A stretch of 64,000 nucleotides of DNA from Agrypnia vestita (lineage: Eukaryota; Arthropoda; Insecta; Trichoptera; Phryganeidae): the NCBI GenBank assembly GCA_016648135.1, contig JADDOH010023175.1, forward strand, positions 124,001 to 188,000, in the 5' to 3' direction. A model generated the notes under the pieces. That model searched no databases, was not told the origin of the DNA, and was given only the letters and a program-made list of their open reading frames with translations. Shown piece by piece: positions 55,618 through 64,000 of this stretch. Within the stretch, counting starts at the first letter, position 1. Each line of letters starts with the position of its first letter. A program made the position numbers and the translations under genes.

Positions 55618-56935
55618 ACAAAAAAATCGTAGGTACTACGTTTAAAAAATTCAATTGAATAAATTTTTATTTCCGGGTTTACGTCTTGTTCATGCGTTGA
55701 AGCAATGTTTATACGCAGTATGGTTCAGTTTTCCAGTTCAAAGTATAAGATATAACAAAAAAATATAACAAATTAGCTAACAACGTCTTCTCCTTTATTA
55801 TTTACAATTTCTTGTTAAGGTTCTACAAGATTTTCGATGCCTTTGCGATAACAGCCATCTGGTCTTGATTATAAGAATTCGTCATTCGAACAAGAGGTGT
55901 TGAAAGTGCTAACTTTTATCTACTCAACATTCTTTTTAGAAGACCTGTAATAAAATAATGTGATAAATGTGACGTACGACGAAAAATTTTCTTTCTAATG
56001 AAGTATATACTTTACAAGTTTGTTTTACTTTTGGCGTCCATTTTAAAATTTGAAGAAAAATGCACACTTCTTATATTACATATTTTATTTTTATATAGGT
56101 TAACACCGATTATAAGGAAATCAGTATCCTCCTAGTTTTCACACACATTTGTCGTATAAATTAAATATAATTTGCATCACGTTAAGCGTTAGTTGACACT
56201 CATAGATTAGGTACATAAAATATTGTTAAGTGTTATATCATGCATTGACGAAGATAACTATTATGAGGTTCGTAGCGTAGAGTATGTGCGAAATGTGGAA
56301 CAATAGCACTTATGAAAATTTTAAGTAGTAAAAAAAATGGACCCCTGCAACGAGAAACGCCTATGTACCGCCTTCCTGGACAACCACTAATTGATTCGTC
56401 TAAGGCCATTATAAGCCTTGAAAAAACTTTGGGGATTACAAGAACCAGCGAAGTGCGACCGCGAATCTCCAAACAATGGAGCACTTTATTTAGATGCGTC
56501 TATTAAACTCAGTTTTTTTGGCTTCGAGTCTGCAAGGTAAAATTGGAAGCACATCTCAATTTCAACCTCTTCTTCCTGTTTTCGTCAGAACAGTACGAAG
56601 CTAAGTGGATCGTTTTTGAAGAGCAGTATTGGTAAAAATCTTCATCGGATCTATTCCAGTTCCAACTACCCCTCAGTCTTACTTTCAAGCCACCAATTGT
56701 CGCTCATTGTGAAGTGGTTAAAAATATAATCTTTTTAGATATTGAAACAGAAATGGATACTTAAATTAATTAAACATTTTTTTGTTGCCATTTTATTTTT
56801 ACCTCTTGTAAAACTGTATTTACAGTTTAAACGCAAGGATTTCATTACAGTATATGTAAATTTCCTTAAAAAATTGTCCTTAAATTATAATATAATATAA
56901 AACTACAAATTTTAAATCTTTTATGCTTTTAAGAA
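55618..56935. other. Unassigned stretch
   Basis: 56312-56506 (plus) has a 64-codon frame (KNGPLQRETPMYRLPGQPLI…) in a less AT-biased segment. I could not assign it and see no splice support. The remainder is AT-rich. Confidence 0.3.
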
Positions 56936-56937
56936 TT

Positions 56938-57085
56938 CACTTCACAATTCACTGTAGTATCTCTTTAGGTTTTTTAAAATATTTTTTGTCCCGTTACATT
57001 TTTTATTCTATCCGGTAGTTTGTTGAATAATTTTGGGATAACGCACTGTTTGGTTCTGTCTCCGTAATAATTGTTTGTTTTTTTA
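56938..57085 (-). pseudogene. LINE ORF2 C-terminal tail fragment
   Basis: Minus frames give YYGDRTKQCVIPKLFNKLPD and then RIKNVTGQKIF, matching the YGxRT…IPKLFNxLPxxIK…KxFKKxLK tail of CR1/Jockey-like ORF2. Confidence 0.5.
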
Positions 57086-57089
57086 TTTC

Positions 57090-58740
57090 TAGTTTCTTAT
57101 TCGTTATTTGTCGTGTCGTATATTCATGTTGTACTAGTGTTTAAAATCTTTCATTCTCATATTCTTCCAGTGTCAGTTTATAATAAAGTTGTTTTTGAAT
57201 CGGTAAGATTTTACACATTTTGAATAGGTTTTTCTGTTGGTCTTTACATTCTTCTTTTTGTTTTTTACTTGCTATTTTGATTATTCTGAGTTGTAGTTAT
57301 TTTACTTTGTCTAAATATGATTGGAACGTCAATACAATCATATTTATAATCAATAATACAACATCAATCATACTTATAATCAATAATACATCAATCTTCC
57401 TCCTCTTTGGTGGGAGATTAATGTTTTATTAAACTGACAAATATGGTTCTGTCGTTTTTTTGAGACCAAGCCTTGACAATGGCAAGTTATACCTTGCCGA
57501 AATATGAACTAAACGGATTTTTAACTATGATAACGATAGTAACCACACAAATTATTATTATATTTGATCAAACTTGGTAGGATAAATACCTCATTAGCCA
57601 GCTTGACTCTTTTTCATTTTAAAATGTCGGAATATCAAAAAAATAAAAAATTTAAACCGTTAAGATTGGACCTACGTTAAAAAATTCATTAACACGTATA
57701 TTGAATAAATTGAATATCAGTGCCGAAAGGGTTATTATTTTTTCCATGATGATCTCAACATAGTAATTATGAGGCTGCTGAAATCTGGTAAATATAACGT
57801 GGTTATGACATGACTTTATTCTCGGGTGGGTGGAAGCTGCTGGCAGAAGTACAAGTAGCAGTAGTTAATTGTAGGGCGGCAGAGCAGAGTAATGTTCGGA
57901 GCACACGAGCGAAACGTCACTGTTGCTTAATCGGAATTGTATCATCTTGTTTATAAATATACACAGTAAGTAACATTAATCCAATTTAGTAAAAAAAATC
58001 AGGTGAGTCATTTTAAGTTTAACGTTACATATTTGTTGGTTTCAGTTTATAGCGCGATCCGTCCGCGCATTAATAGTCTTTAAAATCTTTCCGAAGGCTG
58101 CTGCGAAAGACATATATAGAACGAAATTGAAATAATTACTTATTTTTACGAAGGACATAATTGAAATAATTGGCTAAATATACATATGTATGTATACATG
58201 AACTCCTACAATAGAGCAGAGAAACATTAGATTTTGGATTTTTAATTTTTTTTCGACCAAAATGGATATGTTTGGTTTCTGTTTGAAAAATGTACCTTTA
58301 GAAGAAAAAATGTAAAATATGGACTAATTGGCATATATCAAAGTGAATTATTTCTTCAGTCCGATGTAAGACACTTTATAACGGTATAGTGGTAAATATA
58401 TATTGACAATTTTTTGTGATTAAAATGAAATTAAAACAAAATTTAGATCACTATAAAAAGATACACCGAAATCAAAAATATAGCCATTACCGAGACTCGA
58501 TTTCGGAACATTCTATTGCCAGTAGACAGGATTACCGATTAAAGTACAACGGCAAAGTCGCGATGGAAACTAAAATGAAATTACATTAAGGAATTTGAAA
58601 TATGTACGTAATTCTTCATCATTCATTCAATCACTAAAAAGTTCCGTCAATAAAGAGTTAGGTACACAAAAAAATAAATCTGTAAATAAATATACACTTT
58701 TATTCAGAATATTTCCAGCATGTTAAATTTTTCAAGAACA
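57090..58740. other. AT-rich non-coding stretch
   Basis: A GC-richer patch at 57820-57930 (GGCGGCAGAGCAGAGTAATG) is unexplained. No gene supported. Confidence 0.35.
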
Positions 58741-58742
58741 CA

Positions 58743-59035
58743 ATACTGGATTTTATCCCCAGGGGGACATTAATCAGGATATATTATAGATGTCTCATAG
58801 AGACGAAGCTATTTTTCATACGGGAAAGTAGGTGTGGAAATCTTTTTGCGTGTTTATAGGGCTTACGACCTATCTTTAGTACGGCTGACTTAAGTGATCA
58901 CTTTACACAATATAACGTTCACAAATTTCATTCATGATAGACTACTACATCTATCATATTTTTGGAAGTTGTATATATGTTTAAATAACACACCTTGTTT
59001 CATTTAATGTTAGTAAGGATACAACTCAAATATGA
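58743..59035. mobile_element. MITE of the AGAGACGAAGCTATTTTT family, copy 5
   Basis: TGGATTTTATCCCCAGGGGG, CATAGAGACGAAGCTATTTT, AAGTGATCACTTTACACAAT and TTGGAAGTTGTATATATG appear in the family order. The first block is shared with the 14785 copy. The right TIR is missing. Confidence 0.6.
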
Positions 59036-59059
59036 AACTAGATGTGCAAGTTAAACACA

Positions 59060-59860
59060 TAAATACTGAGGATAACTAATTTAAATGTAATGTGTAAATA
59101 ACTAATTTAAAATGTACTGAATTCGTTTAAGGAGCTAATCGTCACAAAATTTATAAAACTGGGAAGACTTCGGTGGCTGGGTCATGTGGAGAGAATCTCC
59201 GAGCATCAAGCACCAAAGTCCCTGCTGAACTCAAAGCCAATATGGCGAAGGAGCTTAGGAGGGCCAAAATTAAGATGGAGTCCTTAAAGACATCTCTGCC
59301 TTGGAGCTTCTAAACTGGAGAGAGCTGGCACTTATCCGAGATGAGTGGAGGAAGACTCTTGAGGAGGCCAAGACCCACCAGGCGTTGTAGTGCCAAGAGT
59401 GATGATGATGATGACTGAATTCGAGTTATTACAGTTAATATAGCTCTATTCCTTCCAAAAGCATGTTTCCAAATCACTATTGAAAGCAAAAGCAGCAATA
59501 TCCACTTCACCCAATCAGCCCTCAGGGATGTGTCAAAATGGCCGCTTCGTATTAAAGTGAGAATTGATGTCGACTTTAAACTGAAACATCATACCAAAGA
59601 CGGCAATATCCAAATATGTAAATGGAAAAAGCAGAAATGTCCACTATTTGATAGCAAACACAGTAAAAGCCATATTTTAAAGTTAAATATTTATTTATAC
59701 ACGTACATAAAAGGAAAACTGAGGTGCTAATTGTTTATAAAAAACATATTTCATAGATTCCAGAGACATTTACTTGAGTAAATTTCCTGAGTAGTATCAT
59801 CACAGAAATATCTCAGTGGGATATCATTGCCTTTGTTTTTATACATAACGTGAATTGTGT
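59060..59860. mobile_element. MITE of the TATAAAAGCAAAGGCAG family, copy 3, split by a LINE
   Basis: The left arm (GAGGATAACTAATTTAAA, AAAATGTACTGAATTC) is followed by the LINE at 59126-59413. The interior then resumes after the TSD. AAAGCAAAAGCAGCAATATC, AAAGACGGCAATATCC and ATTGCCTTTGTTTTTATAC also lie downstream, suggesting partial rearrangement or two overlapping copies. Confidence 0.5.
59116..59423 (+). mobile_element. 5'-truncated RTE-like LINE with 10-bp TSD and (GAT)n tail
   Basis: ACTGAATTCG occurs at 59116-59125 and 59414-59423. The insert reads LRWLGHVERISEHQAPKSLL and then a GGPK…RW stretch with frameshifts. It is the RxRWLGHVxRM…GRPxxRW C-terminal tail of RTE-type ORFs, ending in GATGATGATGATG. 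Joining the flanks at the TSD restores the AATGTACTGAATTCGAG sequence of the intact MITE copies. Confidence 0.85.
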
Positions 59861-59939
59861 GTTTCGAAATTGATAATTTTTACGAAACGTATATAATACA
59901 TAAGGCCAATTATAACTTTTTCTTGCGCACATTCCTCAG

Positions 59940-60058
59940 CTCGCATCAATCAATACAAAGGTGTTTATAATATTTCCGAGATGTACATGACTGGCGTGTG
60001 TCTGATCAAGGAAGTAAAGAGTGAGGAAATTCAGCGTGCTCATGTAACTCTTAATTGA
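59940..60058 (+). CDS. Candidate terminal exon, unknown protein
   Basis: A strong acceptor (TTTTTCTTGCGCACATTCCTCAG|CT) opens a phase-1 frame of 38 codons, RINQYKGVYNISEMYMTGVC then LIKEVKSEEIQRAHVTLN, ending TGA at 60056. The amino-acid mix is protein-like. No upstream exon with the right phase was found. Minus-strand ORFs overlap (60040-60225), so the coding strand is uncertain. Confidence 0.3.
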
Positions 60059-60300
60059 TCGCTGCTGACGTGAACCATCGCCGTACCAGCACGCTTGAGG
60101 ATGGAGAGCCTTCTTCCACACCATTGCGTCTTCTTACGTGCCCCGTGCAGATCCACCCGATAGCAACTGATTACGGACACTTTATACACACGCAGGTAAC
60201 ACAAAAAATATTTAAATAAACACACGTTATATTAACGTTATACATTTGTATAGATACTTAGTTTCGAGTAACGGATAAATGCCCGACAACTAATTGTCCG

Positions 60301-60475
60301 ACAGCAGATTGCCCGGCAGCGCATTACCCGACAGCCGATTGCCCGATAGCGCGTTACCCGACAGCCGATTGCCCGACAGCGCGTTACCTGACAGCCGATT
60401 GCCCGACAGCGCGTTACCCGACAGCCGATTGCCCGACAGCGCATTACCCGACAGCCGATTGCCCGACAGCGCCCG
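60301..60475. repeat. 30-bp GC-rich minisatellite, about six units
   Basis: Six head-to-tail 30-bp units in exact register from 60301. Each is two 15-bp half-repeats (ACAGCCGATTGCCCG and ACAGCGCGTTACCCG). Diverged half-units extend back to about 60280. The unit length is a multiple of three and several frames stay open, which produces artefactual repetitive peptides (PDSRLPDSAL repeats) without any gene signal. Confidence 0.85.
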
Positions 60476-61210
60476 AAAAACCAACCTCCACAAAAAAAAA
60501 TGATTGGAAGATTAACACGTCCATAAATTTACGAAAACGTGCATAAGTTCTTCCACTATTAAAATCGTCAAAATGATCAAATTAACTTTAAAATAGAAAT
60601 TCGAAGAAATTTTTTTCCTTGTGGGTTACATAAGAACTTTAGAATAATTAATTTCATATTACTACTAAAAAAAGGTTTTGAAATATCTTAAGGTAATCCA
60701 AAAAGAAAAAATTCTTCAAATACGGTTAATAAATTAATCAGTTTGATGTTTTTTTTACTACACATTTAGGGGTATGAAATGGTTGAACGAATTGGCGGTT
60801 GAAATGAGGATTGAAAAAAATTATGAGACCTTTAAGAAAAACGTTAAATAATAACTTCAGAGTTCATTAAATTTTTATTTTATTATGTATGTAAGCCATC
60901 TACTTGTTACTAAATTGTGTATACATTTTATTATATAATTCTCTAGAATATTACATAATATATTTAAAATGTTATGATACTCCTCTCCTACACCCGAGTT
61001 TATGTCACTCATGTAGAAGAGAAATATCCATTATAGGTAACTGTCTTTATCTTTATTGTAAAAAAAATGTATTTGTAATAAATTTTAATAATAAGAAATA
61101 AAAAAATGTTTTTAACAGGATAAGAATTTGTGCGTATTTTTGCAAAACTATGCAAATACAAATCTTAAAAACGAAAAAAAAAATGTGGGGAAGTTGAGCT
61201 GTCGGGTAGT
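60476..61210. other. AT-rich non-coding stretch
   Basis: No gene. At 61196-61206 the inverted word GCTGTCGGGTAG (complement CTACCCGACAGC) echoes the minisatellite unit. The two might belong to one element with inverted ends. Confidence 0.35.
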
Positions 61211-61213
61211 TGG

Positions 61214-61260
61214 GTTTCGGAAAGTTAGTTTGATGGGCAGTCAATCTAACTTTCCGAAAC
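61214..61260. repeat. Perfect 15-bp-stem hairpin
   Basis: GTTTCGGAAAGTTAG (61214-61228) and CTAACTTTCCGAAAC (61246-61260) with a 17-nt loop. Confidence 0.8.
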
Positions 61261-61472
61261 TCATTAAATATCATTAAATATCAATATCATGAAACTCATT
61301 ATTCAACCTTCCACCTTTTTTCTTCTAAAAGCTGGCCAATTTTGTAACATTGCAAATAAAAATATAAAATCAATATCATTGGCATAAATCACATAATTCA
61401 ACGCTCTGAAGAATATTTGACGAGCTACCATTCAAAAATTTAGAAGAAAAAATAAGCATAAAATTGTAAAAT

Positions 61473-61648
61473 AGTAGCTTGTTGGTGGAGTGGTCACGAC
61501 GCTCGCCTAGTGATCTGATGTCCGGTGGTTCGAGCTCCATTCCAGAACACCAGCAAGCTAGTCCTATTTTCATGCATGCTTTTAGCTCAGTTTGGAAATA
61601 GTAAGAATGTTGATGCGACAAGTATTCTATGTTCGCATCTCTATTTTT
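61473..61648 (+). mobile_element. tRNA-derived SINE, copy 2
   Basis: AGTAGCTTGTTGGTGGAG, a box-B-like GGTTCGAGCTC (61527), AGCTAGTCCTATTTTCATG, TTTAGCTCAGTTTGGAAATA and GTAAGAATGTTGATGCGAC align along copy 1 at 12068. The box B is mutated (GGTTCGAGC), so this copy is probably silent. Its 3' end abuts a CTCCCTTTC MITE. Confidence 0.7.
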
Positions 61649-61937
61649 TACTCCCTTTCTTTTAACTCGTGGCGTCTGATTACCTGCTTGTCTGATGAAA
61701 AAACTTTGGATCGATTTTTAACCCTTTTCCCATGATCCAATCGAGCTGAAACTTTGCAAGCAGACTCGTGGCGACGATCAAGAAGATCTATCAAATTTTC
61801 GTTAAAAAAATTAATAATTGTAGTATAATTTTGGATTTTTCAAATTTTTAATGGTTTTTTCATACAACTCAGTAAGTTGTATGAAAATACTCCGACGCAT
61901 CTGGTAGACACGAAACCCGAAAATGAGAAAGGGGGTA
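61649..61937. mobile_element. CTCCCTTTC-family MITE, copy 3
   Basis: TACTCCCTTTCTTTTAACTC at the left and ATGAGAAAGGGGGTA at the right give about 11-bp TIRs. The interior AACTTTGGATCGATTTTTAA and CATACAACTCAGTAAGTTGT is shared with the other copies. The most complete copy of the family. Confidence 0.7.
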
Positions 61938-62096
61938 TTGTAAAAAATTTAAAAATTAACTTGAAGTTAAAGCAATGTCTTATCAATATATTAATTAATT
62001 ACAAAAAATATTTTATATCTGTGGCCGTTCCTAGAGCAAACGTCTGTTACGTTTTTATATGAAAATATTGATACAATATATATTATATCTTAGCGG

Positions 62097-62351
62097 TTAA
62101 AATGTCACGGTGACTGCCCATGCACAGCATCTAGAATATGATTCTTCCCTCGCGGACGTGATTTCAAGAACCTGGAACTCGTTACTGAAGGTCCGGTACA
62201 GGTTTGAGAAGAAATTCCCGGGGTGAGTGACATCCACATCTAAGTACGCAGAACCTTCTATGGGTAGAAAGTATAACCTGATTGGTGTACGGGAAGCAAT
62301 TGCGGTGTAATTATATCCCTTGTCAATATAATCAGTCACCATTTTATCCAT
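62097..62351 (-). CDS. Orphan exon or small gene, unknown protein
   Basis: 84 codons from ATG, open for a further 8 codons upstream, ending TAA at 62097. Peptide landmarks: DKMVTDYIDKGYNYTAIASR, TPIRLYFLPIEGSAYLDVDV, THPGNFFSNLYRTFSNEFQV. Codon use is GC-richer than the surroundings and the composition is balanced, which supports real or recently real coding. I do not recognise the family. A CCAATCAG|G acceptor inside could make it a terminal exon. It could also be a captured or pseudogene fragment. Confidence 0.45.
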   Translation of the reverse strand: MDKMVTDYIDKGYNYTAIASRTPIRLYFLPIEGSAYLDVDVTHPGNFFSNLYRTFSNEFQVLEITSAREESYSRCCAWAVTVTF

Positions 62352-62379
62352 CAGCGAGTCAACAAGAAAGACGGATATT

Positions 62380-62880
62380 TAAGCTAAATATTGTTAATAT
62401 TTTATATTGTTGATATTATATTATTGAATCGTATTCACGAGACGAAAACAACCTAGAGCAGCGTTTCTCAAATGGTATTCCGCGATGTAAATTAAGGGAG
62501 TCGCGAAAAAATAAAAGATGAATATGCCTTAGTAATATAAAAAAAAATAAACTTTGCATAATATATAATCATAAACATAAAAATTCGGATGCAGAATAGT
62601 TACAGTTATACGTTTGCATAGCCGTAACAATCTGTATTATAACAAAAACTTGAAGCATTATATCTGTAGGTATTCATAAATTATTTTATATTAATTCTTT
62701 TTTAGCTATTCTTATTATTTTAGAACTTGTGTATTCATTGTCGTATTTTTAGGGTATGTTTTATTTTTTAGTTAGTAACTCTTGTAATTTATAAGGCGGA
62801 CCAGGTCTTGCGCAGACGACCTGGTTATGCTGGATTAAAGTTATTATTATATTTTAAAGCAAATTGATTGATTTCAAATG
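62380..62880. other. AT-rich non-coding stretch
   Basis: No supportable feature. Confidence 0.4.
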
Positions 62881-62912
62881 ACTCTGTTTCGATACTACTG
62901 TATCTTCGTCAG
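62881..62912 (-). ncRNA. Hammerhead-like motif, incomplete
   Basis: Minus strand: CTGACGA (62912-62906), one unpaired A, perfect 5-bp stem II GATAC/GTATC with loop AGTA, then GAAACAGAGTC. Stem I pairing is not seen and stem III is weak. It has the same layout as 13948-13994, including the single extra base before stem II. Confidence 0.3.
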
Positions 62913-62934
62913 GGCGTCAGGGCGGACGCACAAT

Positions 62935-63210
62935 AATACCCATTAATTAAATTTGTAAAGAATTCAAATTTAAGGTGGGGGTGTGGCCTCGTTTGTAGTG
63001 GGGGTGTGGGGTGGGATAGGAAACTATCGACTCTTTATCTTCCCAGTAAGACGACGACTATGATGACGATGATGATGATTAGGTAATGTATATAATATAC
63101 ATACATTGAACTTTATGTCAATTCAAAACCATCTAGTAGGGTCATTAATTACCTGTTGACGGTCTGTTTGTTAAAAAATAAAATAAAAATACAATAATGT
63201 ATACTGTATA
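62935..63210. other. Non-coding stretch
   Basis: G-rich tract (GGTGGGGGTGTGG, GTGGGGGTGTGGGGTGGG at 62974-63016) and a short (GAT)n run at 63068-63082. No gene. Confidence 0.4.
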
Positions 63211-63216
63211 AGATTC

Positions 63217-63673
63217 TTATTTTATTGTACTTAAACCGTAGAAATAAAATAAATACATAAATAAAAATGTACCATTGCCATTCACCAACATGCACTTGTG
63301 TGAAACTGGATTCTCGCTATACTTTGAATCAACACGAAGTATAGGAACTGCTTTAATCCTGTTACAGACATAAAGAAAACAATTGTCAACAATTAAACTG
63401 GTTATTAGAAGTAGTATTAAAAAAAGATAATATTGTATTCTCCCCATCAAAATCAATACTGAAATTTAAAAACTACTAATAAAAATATAAAAATAATCTT
63501 TTACCATCATAATAATTAATTGGCCGTTGTATTTGAACCTTATAATTTTTCACTCTCAGGCACGTATCTACAAAATGGGTGCATTTATTTATGAGATATG
63601 AAAAAGGATAATACGTGCAGTTGTTTAAAGATATTTGACCTAGACCTAATTTTTTTCCAAAAAGATTTAGCAA
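63217..63673 (-). CDS. Candidate two-exon gene fragment with a 46-nt intron
   Basis: Upstream exon (to 63505): QISLNNCTYYPFSYLINKC, THFVDTCLRVKNYKVQIQR and PINYYD. Donor GATG|GTAAAAG, intron 63504-63459, acceptor TTTTTAAATTTCAG|TATTG. The frame continues VLILMGRIQYYLFLILLLIT, SLIVDNCFLYVCNRIKAVPI and SENPVSHKCMLVNGNG, then AT-rich codons to TAA (63217). The join is in frame (G|TA, Val). It predicts several Cys residues and one transmembrane helix, as in an insect membrane protein or receptor fragment. Family not recognised. The true 3' boundary may be a donor near 63290, and 5' exons are missing. Confidence 0.4.
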
Positions 63674-64000
63674 TAATTGTTTTCAATTTCATAGCGTTCG
63701 AATATGGGCATTTATATCTTTTTTATTTAATCTAAGGCTTGTGCATCTTCCTTACTTCCTTCCCAAAAAAAAAATTGGAAAAATATGCGCTAGGGAGCAC
63801 CAGGATAAATTACACTATTTCATTGTTAATCTGGAATATCATATATAAAACTTACGATCTTTTTTTTTTAAAGAAAATACATTTTATAGCATAGTTGCAA
63901 CTTCAGAATATGCAAATTTCTATGAATTTAAAAAGTTTAATATATCCTAGAACAAAATTTTCTTGCAAAATTTTAAAAATTAATTGTAATTTTAAAATTG
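63674..64000. other. AT-rich non-coding end of window
   Basis: No feature supported. Confidence 0.4.

Noticed and set aside
60238..60503. Repetitive ORFs on both strands over the minisatellite
   Set aside because: They arise because the repeat unit is 30 bp with no stops. There is no start context, splice site or flanking coding sequence.

Overview
The window is an AT-rich, intron- and transposon-dominated piece of a eukaryotic nuclear genome. It is most likely insect: it has RTE-like LINEs, mariner, hAT, PIF-like and Penelope remnants, tRNA-derived SINEs, many short inverted-repeat (MITE-like) elements and a candidate 46-nt intron. There is no operon structure, no bacterial signal and no CRISPR array. 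The exact order was not determined.

The best-supported host gene is on the minus strand at 48015-52883. Three exons join in frame with consensus splice sites. They encode a secreted, Asn/Asp/Ser/Thr-rich protein of at least 487 residues. A signal peptide is split over exons 1 and 2, and a compact charged and aromatic block crosses the exon 2/3 junction near the C-terminus. A CpG-rich stretch upstream (about 53030-53560) is the likely promoter. Further 3' exons were not found. Weaker exon-like stretches lie at 3597-3630, 10492-10700, 15455-15614, 26761-26913 and 59940-60058 (plus), and at 62097-62351 and 63217-63673 (minus). None belongs to a family I recognise.

Most of the rest is layered mobile DNA. 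LINE C-terminal fragments occur throughout. Several still carry target-site duplications (TSDs) and short tandem-repeat 3' tails, with three different tail motifs in three families. Short-TIR and foldback elements occur in multi-copy families. One locus (26970-28237) is nested three deep, with two readable 8-bp TSDs. One LINE sits inside a MITE (59116-59423) and another inside a SINE-like sequence (44119-44554). A Penelope-type GIY-YIG fragment (7588-7839) and several hammerhead-ribozyme-like motifs, best at 13948-13994 minus, point to Penelope-like elements.

Region by region: 0-10 kb is mostly unannotated AT-rich DNA with small MITEs and a Penelope piece. 11-12.2 kb holds a LINE, an internally deleted mariner and a SINE. 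14-24 kb is MITE-rich. 26.7-29 kb holds the nested hAT locus. 30-38 kb is LINE debris. 42.9-46.2 kb has a TIR element, a LINE-in-SINE insertion and a 1.2-kb LINE. 48-53.5 kb is the host gene. 55-64 kb is MITEs, a minisatellite, a SINE and orphan exons.
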